Positions 1 to 8,366 of a stretch of 30,518 nt of DNA are shown here, piece after piece (the stretch's first letter is position 1; every line of letters begins with the position of its first letter). Under the pieces are notes generated by a model, which saw nothing but the letters and a program-made list of their open reading frames with translations, was not told the DNA's origin and searched no databases. This stretch comes from Treponema sp. UBA1747 (GTDB lineage Bacteria > Spirochaetota > Spirochaetia > Treponematales > Treponemataceae). The stretch covers positions 1 through 30,518 of the forward strand of contig DCHR01000060.1 in assembly GCA_002315375.1 (NCBI GenBank). The letters are read 5' to 3'. The position numbers and the translations under genes are program-made.

Positions 1-18
1 TGCGAACTTTATTTTACA

Positions 19-84
19 CTATCGTCCAAAACACATTGAAAATACTATCACGCTCAATAATAAACAAAGGCTTAACTTTTTCAT
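19..84 (-). pseudogene. Short or truncated secreted ORF at window edge
   Basis: An ATG at 84-82 is preceded by a good ribosome binding site (AGGAG, about 7 nt upstream) and opens a 21-codon frame that reads as a signal-peptide core (MKKLSLCLLLSVIVFSMCFG) and then stops at TAG. It lies 98 nt downstream of the larger lipoprotein gene on the same strand. The strong start signal followed by an immediate stop suggests the 5' end of a lipoprotein gene that has been cut by a nonsense mutation, or a remnant of one. A genuine tiny peptide is also possible. The window ends too soon to see whether the frame resumes beyond the stop. Confidence 0.3.
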
Positions 85-182
85 TTTTTTTCTCCTAATA
101 ATTTGCTTTTTTCTATCGCACTGACAGTTATTCTGGATTGTCTCCTGGTACCTGATGTATGGCGGGGGTAATTAAGTAATTG

Positions 183-2198
183 CTAAAAAGCTCTAAGACA
201 ACAAATATAACCACCGTAATACTCATAACTTTCTGCCACTTTACCATCGGCTAAATTAATGTACCAGGTGTCCCTATCATAACCAGAACTCCGCGATGAC
301 GACCAATAGCCATCGTCTATTAATGTTACTCCACCTGATGCTGAAAGACTTTCATTTATTGTTGTTTTATTCAGATATATATAATTAAATAATTCAAATA
401 GTGCCGGCATGTACCAACCGGAAGCATATTCTGTTTCTGCTAGTCCTGCAGTTTCTCCATAAATCAATGCATAATTGAAGGCTGGATAATATGTTGCAGG
501 ATCTTCTGTATATTTAGTTTCTACTTTACAGATTTCTTCCCAGTTATTACTTCCGTCTATATCACCATCAGTTTTTGTTCCTTGTATTGCTTTCATTATT
601 CCAGCATTACTATTACCCCACATATTTCTTGGCCCCCATTTTTTTATACCACTATTAATCCCTGCGCTACTGTTACAAAGCCCCACCATAAGCCCAGTTT
701 TACCATCTTTATTTACCTTGCATATAACACCGACTGGGATTGCAGTTCCTGAATAAAAACTAAAACAATCTGGTGAAATGAATTTACCATTGCTAAGGGT
801 AATATCGCCTATCTCAGCAATTTCTTTGGTATAATCCCCAGGTGTCACAGAACTATCTTCTCCAAAACTCCTGAGACAACAAATATACATATCGCTTTCT
901 TTATTAGTGTAGTAAACAGTTCCGATACTAAAACTGATGTACCATGCACAATTGCTATTATCAGCGTTTTGCGAAGATGACCAATAATAGTAGTTTGCTA
1001 ATTTTGTTCCGCCAGTAACTGTAAGACTGTCATTCAATATTACTTTATTCTGGTAAATATAATTATATAATTCATATACTGTTGGCAGATACCAGCCTTC
1101 ATTATAACTTGTTTCATTTATCCCAGCTGTTTCTGCGTATGATAAAACATAATTAAACGCAGGATAGTTGGTTACTGAATCTTCGGTGCCTCCCTGGTCA
1201 ACTTTGCAAATTTCATTCCATGTATTGCTTCCATCGATTATACCACTAGTTGTCGTTCCTTGAATTTCAGTGAAGTTTTTACTGTAACCTATGGTATTAC
1301 TTGGTGCCCATTGTTTATAACCACTGTTTATTCCTGAACTGCTATTATAAAGTCCAAGCATAAGACCTCTTTTACAGTCTGCATTTACTTTACATACAAC
1401 CCCCACTGGGATAGCCGAACCTGCATAAGAAGAGAAAAAATCTGGTGAAACAAATTTACCATTACTAAGAACAATATCTCCTACTTCAGCAGTGACTTTA
1501 GTGTAATTTATTAATTCTATTTCTACAGGTCCGCAGCAGTTTTCTGCTTCCTCTGCTTTGTCATATTCTTTACCATCTCTCGGGCACAAATACTTCTTTA
1601 CAATTTTCTCTACTTCTCGATCTACATACTCTATCTGAATCCCACAACAGTCAGCTGCTTTCTGAGGAGACAAATATTCTTCCTTACATTTAGGACATAC
1701 AAACGCATAATGTGTTACTTTTTTTTCTACAATCCTGACACCACAGCAGTCTGCCGCTTCCTTGGCAGTCCCATAGGTTTTCTCGCAATTCGGACAGACA
1801 TAAACTGTTTTCACCAGTTTTTCTATGAAAGTGATTTTCCCGCTTTCTACAGTTTTGCTTTCGTTTAAGGCTTTATCTACTGCAGAGACCTTGAAAGTAT
1901 ATATTTTCTCGTTTTCAAGTCCCGTAACTTCATATTTCTGAATTCCCTTGCCTACAAGAACTCCATCTGAAAGGCTGACTGCACGGGCCTGCTCTTTTCC
2001 GTTATAAATTTTTATACCAAGAAGATCTGAATCCGAAGGGTCTTTCCAGGTTAATACTATCTTTCCGTTCTCAGAAACAGCCTTTAATTCTGTTACAGGA
2101 GCCGGCGGCGTGGTATCTGTGACAATCGTTTTCTCACAGGACATAAGGAACATAACCGCACATAATAATGAAATAAAAAGAATTCCCGGTTTTTTCAT
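183..2198 (-). CDS. Modular surface lipoprotein: FN3, three Cys knuckles, two C-type-lectin-like (DUF1566-like) domains
   Basis: 671 residues from the chosen start at 2198, which has AAGGAAAG about 8 nt upstream. The frame is open to 2312, but those codons lie above the likely promoter and lack a signal peptide. An N-terminal lipoprotein signal ends in LMSC, so the product is probably an exported, lipid-anchored envelope protein. Residues about 30-118 look like a fibronectin type III domain (PPAPVTELKA, then LTW and TFKVSAVD). Three knuckles follow: C135-C138-C151-C152, C168-C171-C184-C185 and C205-(D208)-C221-C222; the third has lost its second cysteine. Two related domains of about 215 residues start at 232 and 456; each has GWYLP or GWYMP, YWSSS and a terminal YICCLR(S/A)F. 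That signature fits DUF1566/FGE-like C-type-lectin folds, which often bind ligands. Ligand and role are unknown. Confidence 0.8.
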   Translation of the reverse strand: MKKPGILFISLLCAVMFLMSCEKTIVTDTTPPAPVTELKAVSENGKIVLTWKDPSDSDLLGIKIYNGKEQARAVSLSDGVLVGKGIQKYEVTGLENEKIYTFKVSAVDKALNESKTVESGKITFIEKLVKTVYVCPNCEKTYGTAKEAADCCGVRIVEKKVTHYAFVCPKCKEEYLSPQKAADCCGIQIEYVDREVEKIVKKYLCPRDGKEYDKAEEAENCCGPVEIELINYTKVTAEVGDIVLSNGKFVSPDFFSSYAGSAIPVGVVCKVNADCKRGLMLGLYNSSSGINSGYKQWAPSNTIGYSKNFTEIQGTTTSGIIDGSNTWNEICKVDQGGTEDSVTNYPAFNYVLSYAETAGINETSYNEGWYLPTVYELYNYIYQNKVILNDSLTVTGGTKLANYYYWSSSQNADNSNCAWYISFSIGTVYYTNKESDMYICCLRSFGEDSSVTPGDYTKEIAEIGDITLSNGKFISPDCFSFYSGTAIPVGVICKVNKDGKTGLMVGLCNSSAGINSGIKKWGPRNMWGNSNAGIMKAIQGTKTDGDIDGSNNWEEICKVETKYTEDPATYYPAFNYALIYGETAGLAETEYASGWYMPALFELFNYIYLNKTTINESLSASGGVTLIDDGYWSSSRSSGYDRDTWYINLADGKVAESYEYYGGYICCLRAF

Positions 2199-2255
2199 AA
2201 CTAAACTTTCCTTCATAAAAAACTTTCTCTGCCGATTGTGTGATTTTCTTCTTAT

Positions 2256-2264
2256 ATTATAACA
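2256..2264 (-). promoter_or_regulatory. Extended -10 promoter of the modular lipoprotein gene
   Basis: On the minus strand TGTTATAAT is a full extended -10 element (TGN then TATAAT). It sits about 58 nt upstream of the start codon at 2198. No good -35 is visible at 17 nt, which is usual for extended -10 promoters. Its position argues against translation starting at 2312. Confidence 0.5.
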
Positions 2265-2325
2265 TGGAAATTTAGTATTCGCATTTTTATCCTGTTTCCC
2301 TTCTGCCCGCATGGTCCGCGATCAC

Positions 2326-2357
2326 AAAAAAAAGGATGCAGTCAAAACTGCATCCTT
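2326..2357 (-). terminator. Rho-independent terminator of the GH120 gene
   Basis: A perfect 11-bp inverted repeat (AAGGATGCAGT, loop CAAA, ACTGCATCCTT) occupies 2332-2357. It is followed on the minus strand by eight T (the A run at 2326-2333). It begins 13 nt after the xylosidase stop codon and separates that gene from the lipoprotein gene. Confidence 0.9.
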
Positions 2358-2370
2358 AATTATCATTAGC

Positions 2371-4389
2371 TTAGATAATAACCGGACCTTTATAATTTTC
2401 TATAGGTCCCTGAACCGGATTTATTCCGCGTGGATTATCAAAGAAATCCACGTTGAAAGTAATTGGTGAACCGTCAGGATTTTCGTATTTCATTTCAGGT
2501 TCGAATGCCATTCCCAGAGTATCTGTGCAGACCATTGCGGTTTTAGATTCAGGTAAAAGGTCATAAACGTTTGTTTCGAAAGTCCATTTACCGTCAGTTT
2601 CCTTCAGGCTGAAAGTGGCCTTTCCTTCGGCCTTAACAGCATCTATTTCTTTTTTCATTGGAACGGCTCCGTTGAAGTAAACGTTTCCGCCTGCCCAGAC
2701 AGGAAGCGGATTGTAGTAACGGTCGCTTGGTGCACTTCCCATGCCGCAGTAACCTTCAAACTGTGCTTCCCATTCATCCTGTGTCGGACAGAAATCGAAG
2801 GTATAGGTTCCGGCGATTATATTTCCGTCAGTCCATTCCTGGTCTCTGTTTCCGTCATGGATTTCCTGCATTCCTTTTCTTATTTCTTTCTGAACAAAAA
2901 TATTATTGTAGAAACGGCAGTCTCCGTGAAGGACTGTCATGAAGCCCATGATTTCTGTCCTGTGAGGATAATGGTACGGAGTATAACGAGGAGATTTCAA
3001 AGTCTTGGAACCGTTGTTTACACCGCGTCCAACTGCTGTAAGGGAACCTGCAATGTAGTTGTGAACCAGAGCAACTCCCTGAGTCGGAAGCTTCAGGGCA
3101 TGGTCTGAAAGAAGGATGTTATTGTCTACGAGGGTTGGTCCATGAGAAATCTCGATAAAAATATCTTCACCAAGAGCGTCCATGTTTTTCATATTTGCTA
3201 CATGTTCAAAAGGCAGACAGTTGTCGTGGAAAAGATTCTGTGTGACACGGGTTCCTTGAGCCTGCCAGTCCAGCCAGAGACCGCGTGTACAGTTGTGGAA
3301 ATGATTTCTGCGGATAATTACATCGATGGCAGCATGCATTTTGATTCCGCCGATTTCAGCCCCAGCCAGGTTCTGCTTGTTGTTGATGTGGTGAATGTGG
3401 TTATCTTCGATAATGCTGAAAACTCCGCCCAGGTGTCCTACAATACCTGTCTGTCCGCAGTCATGGATGTTACAGCGGCGCACGATATGTGAACCGATAT
3501 TTTCTTTTGTCCACCCTTCTACCTGTGCCTGACAGATGTTGTCACGTTCAGTCTGTGTTCCGTCCTTGTATTTCCATTTTGACCATTTGTTGTCATTGTT
3601 CGGCTGTTTGTATTTTCCAAGAGAAATACCTGAACATTTTGAATGGCTTACTTCACAGTCTTCGATAATCCAGCCCTTGGACCAGTGAGGACCAATCATT
3701 CCTTCCTGGTAAGCTGTTGGAGGAGCCCACTGTGTTGCAGCTTTTGTTACATTGAAGCCGGAAAGTGTAATGTATCCCTTTCCTTCTTCGCTTGGATAAA
3801 AACAGTTTTCACGAACGGTGATTTCAACGTTTTCTTTATTAGGATCCAGTCCATGGAAGTTTACATATAAAACGGTTTCATCCGCAGCTTCATCCTGTTC
3901 TGTATACCAGGTATAAACTGAGAAATCAGGATCCCAGGATTTATCATAAACAACAGGATTTTTTACACCATCAAGAGTTGTTACTTCATAAAGTGATTTG
4001 TCATTAAGGAATACATCCCCAGTGTGTGCAATGTAAAAGGCAATGAACCAGTCACCTGCAACCAAAGTTTTATAGGGATTATAGTCGCCGAATACACCGT
4101 TTGGGATTCTTGAAACCCATACATCTTTAAAATCTTCTAAAGATGTCCAGTTTTTTATACATTCTGCACCGGTAATTACAGCTCCAAGTGGTTTTTCAGA
4201 GCGATATGTAATACGATTTACTTCGTTTCCACCGTTTTTAGGGTTAATGTTTTCACGATAAATTCCAGGAGCAACGATTACTTCGTCTCCTGGCTGTGCA
4301 ACTTGAGCTGCATCATTAATTCTTTTGAAAGGGTTTTCACGAGTTCCCTGTCCGCTTCTTCTGGCATTTGCATCAACATAATAAATCAT
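2371..4389 (-). CDS. GH120-family beta-xylosidase (right-handed beta-helix)
   Basis: 672 residues. It resembles the GH120 beta-xylosidase XylC of Thermoanaerobacterium saccharolyticum throughout as I recall that sequence: the N-terminal YxVxxxARxSGxGTxxxPF pattern, NPYK, WAPPTA, GPxWSKGWIIED, GHLGGVFS and HAAID. GH120 enzymes release xylose from the non-reducing end of xylo-oligosaccharides with retention of configuration. The nucleophile aspartate and acid/base glutamate of XylC correspond to D374 (GLWLDWQAQGTRV) and E413 (FIEISHGP). About 16 extra residues lie between them. There is no signal peptide, so it probably acts in the cytoplasm on imported oligosaccharides. The start has AAAGGATG upstream. 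It is a single-gene unit with its own terminator. Activity on arabinosyl or other linkages is not excluded. Confidence 0.85.
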   Translation of the reverse strand: MIYYVDANARRSGQGTRENPFKRINDAAQVAQPGDEVIVAPGIYRENINPKNGGNEVNRITYRSEKPLGAVITGAECIKNWTSLEDFKDVWVSRIPNGVFGDYNPYKTLVAGDWFIAFYIAHTGDVFLNDKSLYEVTTLDGVKNPVVYDKSWDPDFSVYTWYTEQDEAADETVLYVNFHGLDPNKENVEITVRENCFYPSEEGKGYITLSGFNVTKAATQWAPPTAYQEGMIGPHWSKGWIIEDCEVSHSKCSGISLGKYKQPNNDNKWSKWKYKDGTQTERDNICQAQVEGWTKENIGSHIVRRCNIHDCGQTGIVGHLGGVFSIIEDNHIHHINNKQNLAGAEIGGIKMHAAIDVIIRRNHFHNCTRGLWLDWQAQGTRVTQNLFHDNCLPFEHVANMKNMDALGEDIFIEISHGPTLVDNNILLSDHALKLPTQGVALVHNYIAGSLTAVGRGVNNGSKTLKSPRYTPYHYPHRTEIMGFMTVLHGDCRFYNNIFVQKEIRKGMQEIHDGNRDQEWTDGNIIAGTYTFDFCPTQDEWEAQFEGYCGMGSAPSDRYYNPLPVWAGGNVYFNGAVPMKKEIDAVKAEGKATFSLKETDGKWTFETNVYDLLPESKTAMVCTDTLGMAFEPEMKYENPDGSPITFNVDFFDNPRGINPVQGPIENYKGPVII

Positions 4390-4488
4390 AAAGTAACATC
4401 CTTTAATTAATTATATAGGACATTTTAACTTTGAAATGAAGAATCTGCATTAACAATTTTAGATAATAATAAAAGGATTTTATTCAGC

Positions 4489-5046
4489 TTAATCAGTATA
4501 TTCCATAACTCTGTCAGCAGGCCTTTCTACTTCATCCCATTGAATCCATACCGGTTCTTTCCCTGCAAGAGTTACAGTATATCCGCCGCCACCGTCCACG
4601 CTGTGAATGATTTCGAGCTTTGAATAATCGATTGTCCCAAGAAATTCACCCTTTTCATTTGTAACTGTTGTCATTCCGTACATCCAGCCGTGAAGGTTCA
4701 TTTTGGCAAGAATATTTGATTCTCCGTTTATGACGATTCCAGGGAAATCAGAATAATTTTCATAAATCAATTTGGCATCACCGCCCATGCCTTTTACCTT
4801 GCAGCTGTAAGTAAGGGTTCCCGAAATATCTCCTGTAGTTTTTTCTGTTCCCAGCTTGGAAATATTTCCTTTCTTTTTGAAAATTGTAAGCTTATCCTGA
4901 CTTTTGAAAATGGTCTCATTATACATATTCATAAATGCCAGGGCTTCGTCATGAAGTGCTTTCTGAGAATCCTGTGCGGAAAGAGAACCTAGAATTGAAA
5001 CAAATAAAACGAAAAGAAATAATTTTTTCAAATTTTTGGAAGTCAT
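4489..5046 (-). CDS. Exported protein of unknown function at the end of the rod operon
   Basis: 185 residues. The N terminus is a classical signal peptide (KKLFLFVLFVSILGSLSAQD) without a lipobox cysteine, so the mature protein of about 160 residues is likely periplasmic. The mature part is polar and looks beta-rich, with several Gly-containing turns (VDGGGGYTVTLAG). It has no motif I recognise. It starts 16 nt after the rodA stop codon with a strong ribosome binding site (GGAGGGGAC), so it is probably co-transcribed with mreBCD-mrdA-rodA. That position suggests an envelope or cell-shape role, but this is only guilt by association. The sequence shows Treponema-style features but I cannot tie it to a named family. 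Confidence 0.75.
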   Translation of the reverse strand: MTSKNLKKLFLFVLFVSILGSLSAQDSQKALHDEALAFMNMYNETIFKSQDKLTIFKKKGNISKLGTEKTTGDISGTLTYSCKVKGMGGDAKLIYENYSDFPGIVINGESNILAKMNLHGWMYGMTTVTNEKGEFLGTIDYSKLEIIHSVDGGGGYTVTLAGKEPVWIQWDEVERPADRVMEYTD

Positions 5047-5062
5047 TTTGTCCCCTCCGGAA

Positions 5063-6472
5063 TCAGTGGAGTTCCATTTTATGGTAATTGATATTCATTA
5101 CGATTCCGGCACCTATCATTGCTGTCAGTAACGAAGATCCACCATAAGAAAGGAAAAGAAGAGGAATACCTGTAATAGGCATGATTCCGATAAGCATTCC
5201 AACATTAATAAAGAAATGGAATGCATACATTGCAAGAATACCCGTTGCAATATAAGTTCCGTATACATTCTGGTTGTTCTTTATGATATGAATAATCCGG
5301 AAGAAAAGTATCATATACAGGGAAATTATAATGAGGCCTCCAACGAAGCCGATTTCCTCTGAAAGAATTCCGAAAATAAAGTCTGTACTCTGTTCAGGAA
5401 GCCATCCGTTGTGAGACTGGGTTCCCTGAAGGAATCCGCGGCCCCAGAATCCTCCGGAACCGATAGCGATAATACTCTGATAAATATTCCATCCGGCACC
5501 ATGAATATCAATTTCCGGGCGCATAAAAATCAGAAGTCGTTTCATCTGATAGCTCAGGTTCCGCCATTTAAGCGGAAATTCAAGAAGCTTTGAAGGATGC
5601 AGCAAAACTTCTCCGAAACTCTGCTCGATTCCATATGGATCCATGAATCCGGTCAGGAATTTCTGCATGAACATAGAAAGGATAAGAGCACCGGTAATGC
5701 AAAGGAATACATAGGTAATCCAGTAAAAATATTTTCTTCCATGGAAGAAGGTTCGGACAGAAACTGCGATTACAGTAATTGCGCTGGTTACTAAAATCAG
5801 CATAACGCGAAGTTTGAAGCTTGAAAGAACCTGAATTGCTGTATATGGAACTTCCGGAATAAACTGGTTGTAAACCGGAAGAATAGCAAACAGAATGGTC
5901 AGGAGGAAGAACATAAGTTCAAATAAAATGTACTTTACAGGAACCCCTGCCATAAATGCCATAACAAGAAAAATAGGAAAATATACAGAAGCTGTTCCCA
6001 GGTCAGGCTGAATCAGAATGAGTCCCATTGGGATAATCATGTAGATATTTCCCAGAAGGAATCTTGTAAAGCCTTTCATGTTTTTTGAATCTTCAAGGAA
6101 TTTTGCCATGAAGAAAATGAAGAAAATTTTTCCGATTTCTGAAGGCTGAATTCCGAATCCTCCAATGCCAATCCAGCTTCGGGCGCCGTTAACTCTTTTT
6201 CCGAATATTCTGGTCAGTATAAGAATCAAAATAAGAAAACCATACAGGTACGGAGTGTATCGTTTGAGTCGTTTATAATCGGAAAGACAAATCAAAAAAA
6301 TCAGTACAAGTCCAACACTGGCCCATATAATCTGCTTTATGTACTGTGTCGGATTTATAAGACCTTTTGAAGTAAACCTTGCAGAATAAATAAAGAGAAT
6401 ACCCGCAGTAGTTAATACTGTAACGCAAAGGAGAATCCAAAAATCAAAACGGTTGAAAAACTTTGATTTCAT
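5063..6472 (-). CDS. rodA: Rod-shape SEDS peptidoglycan polymerase RodA
   Basis: 469 residues, a polytopic SEDS-family membrane protein. It polymerises lipid II into glycan strands for cell elongation, in complex with PBP2. Family motifs are clear: NGARSWIGIG with QPSEIGKI (about residues 95-115), QPDLGTA (about 155), RPEIDIHGAGWNIYQS, GSGGFWGRG, the loop LPEQSTDFIFG and C-terminal PLLFLSYGGSSLL. D364 in TDFIF corresponds to the catalytic aspartate of RodA. It is longer than the roughly 370 residues of E. coli RodA. The extra length, some 75 residues, falls between QPDLGTA and RPEID and includes additional hydrophobic segments. Its start follows the mrdA stop by one base (TAGTATG), implying coupled translation. 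Confidence 0.95.
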   Translation of the reverse strand: MKSKFFNRFDFWILLCVTVLTTAGILFIYSARFTSKGLINPTQYIKQIIWASVGLVLIFLICLSDYKRLKRYTPYLYGFLILILILTRIFGKRVNGARSWIGIGGFGIQPSEIGKIFFIFFMAKFLEDSKNMKGFTRFLLGNIYMIIPMGLILIQPDLGTASVYFPIFLVMAFMAGVPVKYILFELMFFLLTILFAILPVYNQFIPEVPYTAIQVLSSFKLRVMLILVTSAITVIAVSVRTFFHGRKYFYWITYVFLCITGALILSMFMQKFLTGFMDPYGIEQSFGEVLLHPSKLLEFPLKWRNLSYQMKRLLIFMRPEIDIHGAGWNIYQSIIAIGSGGFWGRGFLQGTQSHNGWLPEQSTDFIFGILSEEIGFVGGLIIISLYMILFFRIIHIIKNNQNVYGTYIATGILAMYAFHFFINVGMLIGIMPITGIPLLFLSYGGSSLLTAMIGAGIVMNINYHKMELH

Positions 6473-6473
6473 A

Positions 6474-8366
6474 CTAGTCTCTCCTTGTGGCCGGAGTTCC
6501 CAGATACCGGCCCAGTTTCAGTGCGTCAAAAGCTTCTTCGTATGTCTGGTTTTCAAAAATACCCTGGAATATAATACAGGTTGCATAAGGAGCCCACCAT
6601 TCCCAGGTGTTTACAGCTTCAACAATTGTGGCAATACAGATTCTTTCTTCCGGCGGTGCATCAAATGGTGCGTAGGCAACAAGCCATGAATGCCAGTGGT
6701 TTTCTTTTGAATTCTTGTATTTATCAACTTCACCGGTACCGGTTTTACAGGCTACCTGAACCTTCAGAAGTTCCATAGGGAATTTTGCAGAACCGTCAGT
6801 TGCGGTGTAATGCATGTAATCCTGCAGTTCTGTCCAGACCTCTTCATCAATATCCTCAGGCTGATGAAGAACTTCCGGTTGTACTTCGGAAATAACCTGG
6901 TTTGTTACCGGATCCCTTACTTCTTTCAAAAGATGCGGTTTATAAATGGTTCCCTTGTTTGAAACCATGGCTACCATATCAGCCAGCTGAAGCGGAGTTG
7001 CAGTAAGGTCACCCTGTCCGATAGAAACAGTAACTGTGTCTCCACCGACCCATGAAGAGTGGCGTACACGTTCCTTCCATTTTGGAGTTGGAACAAGACC
7101 GGAAGCCTGGCTTGGAAGATCTATCTGTGCACTCTGACCAAGCCCGAATTTCTGGGCGTATTCAGCAATTTTATTGATACCCAGGTAATCACGGCCTACA
7201 GTGTAATAATAAATATCGCAGGACTGAGCCAGGGCTTCTTTCAAATCCATCCATCCCTGTCCCCATCTTACCCAGCAGTGATAAGTGTGTCCGCCGTATA
7301 CAATTTTTCCGTTGCACTGAATCTTGTTTTTTGCAGGAAAAGTTTTTTCCTGCAGAAGAGCTGCAGACATAACAATTTTAAAAGTTGATGCCGGCGGATA
7401 TGCTGTCATAACTGCACGGTTCAGGAACGGATTGTTTTTATCATTTCTTAAAGCGGCATATTCTTCAGCAGCTGAATCACGGTTAAAAAGGTTCGTGTCA
7501 TAAAAAGGATAAGAAACCATTGCAAGGACTTCACCCGTTGACGGTTTAAGGACCACAGAAGCTCCTACACGGTTACCCAGAGTTTTTTCAACAAGCTCCT
7601 GGATTTTTGTATCGATTGTCAGAACCAGGTTTTTTCCCATCTGGGGCTCAGTAATAACAGGAGCATCAGAAAGAACTCGGCCTCGAACATCGACTGTACG
7701 ACTTTCCTGTCCCGGGATTCCCTGCAGAAGATGGTCATACTGTTTTTCAATACCGGTTTTTCCAACCTGACGGTTTTTGTCATAACCCCGGTTATACATC
7801 TGAGTATATTCTTCTTCCGAAATATCACCTACATATCCGATAATATGGGACAGAGAGCCGGTTTCAACATAGTTTCTTATTGGAGTTGATTCCCAGGAAA
7901 CCCCGGGAAGATCATTTTTGTTTTCAGCTATATTCGCAATAACACTGAACGGAACATTTGTTTTTATTTTACGGGACTGGAATGAACGTCTTGTACTTTT
8001 AGGAATTTTTGTATCAATGTCGATTTTTTTCATTCCCAGTATCTGGCAGAGCTTCGAAATGACGCTGTCATACCTTCCGGAAGGAATCTCACCGGGAGTA
8101 ACAGAAACAGTGAAACTTTCAGTATTAACAACAAGAGGCATGTTTGCATTGCGGTCGAATATTTCACCGCGCTGAGCCGGAATTACTGTAACACGGCTTG
8201 AAATGTTTTTAGACTGGGTACGGTATTTTTCTCCGTTTATTACCTGGATTGAAAGTAACTTGAAAAAATAAATGACAAACAGAAGGACCAGAATTCCTAT
8301 GAGAACGAGAAGCTTGAAGTTTTTTTTGATGTCTGAATTTTCAGAATTATCCTGATTATTAATCAT
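6474..8366 (-). CDS. mrdA: Penicillin-binding protein 2, elongation-specific transpeptidase
   Basis: 630 residues, a class B PBP anchored by one N-terminal membrane segment (about residues 17-40) with the rest in the periplasm. It cross-links the glycan made by RodA. The PBP dimerisation region begins with VIPAQRGEIFDRN. The transpeptidase domain has S327-T-F-K330 as the acyl-serine motif, S382-C-D as the second motif (an S-x-D variant) and K541-T-G as the third. Its start overlaps the mreD stop by 8 nt and its stop is one base before rodA, so it sits inside a translationally coupled series. It would be the beta-lactam target of the elongation complex. Nothing suggests truncation or decay. 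Confidence 0.95.
   Translation of the reverse strand: MINNQDNSENSDIKKNFKLLVLIGILVLLFVIYFFKLLSIQVINGEKYRTQSKNISSRVTVIPAQRGEIFDRNANMPLVVNTESFTVSVTPGEIPSGRYDSVISKLCQILGMKKIDIDTKIPKSTRRSFQSRKIKTNVPFSVIANIAENKNDLPGVSWESTPIRNYVETGSLSHIIGYVGDISEEEYTQMYNRGYDKNRQVGKTGIEKQYDHLLQGIPGQESRTVDVRGRVLSDAPVITEPQMGKNLVLTIDTKIQELVEKTLGNRVGASVVLKPSTGEVLAMVSYPFYDTNLFNRDSAAEEYAALRNDKNNPFLNRAVMTAYPPASTFKIVMSAALLQEKTFPAKNKIQCNGKIVYGGHTYHCWVRWGQGWMDLKEALAQSCDIYYYTVGRDYLGINKIAEYAQKFGLGQSAQIDLPSQASGLVPTPKWKERVRHSSWVGGDTVTVSIGQGDLTATPLQLADMVAMVSNKGTIYKPHLLKEVRDPVTNQVISEVQPEVLHQPEDIDEEVWTELQDYMHYTATDGSAKFPMELLKVQVACKTGTGEVDKYKNSKENHWHSWLVAYAPFDAPPEERICIATIVEAVNTWEWWAPYATCIIFQGIFENQTYEEAFDALKLGRYLGTPATRRD

Noticed and set aside
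2199..2312. Longer N terminus for the modular lipoprotein
   Set aside because: The frame is open, but the added residues are basic with no signal peptide. The extended -10 promoter and the AAGGAAAG site both favour the start at 2198.
2727..3870. Plus-strand reading frames inside the GH120 gene
   Set aside because: Antisense shadows; the minus strand encodes a full, conserved protein.
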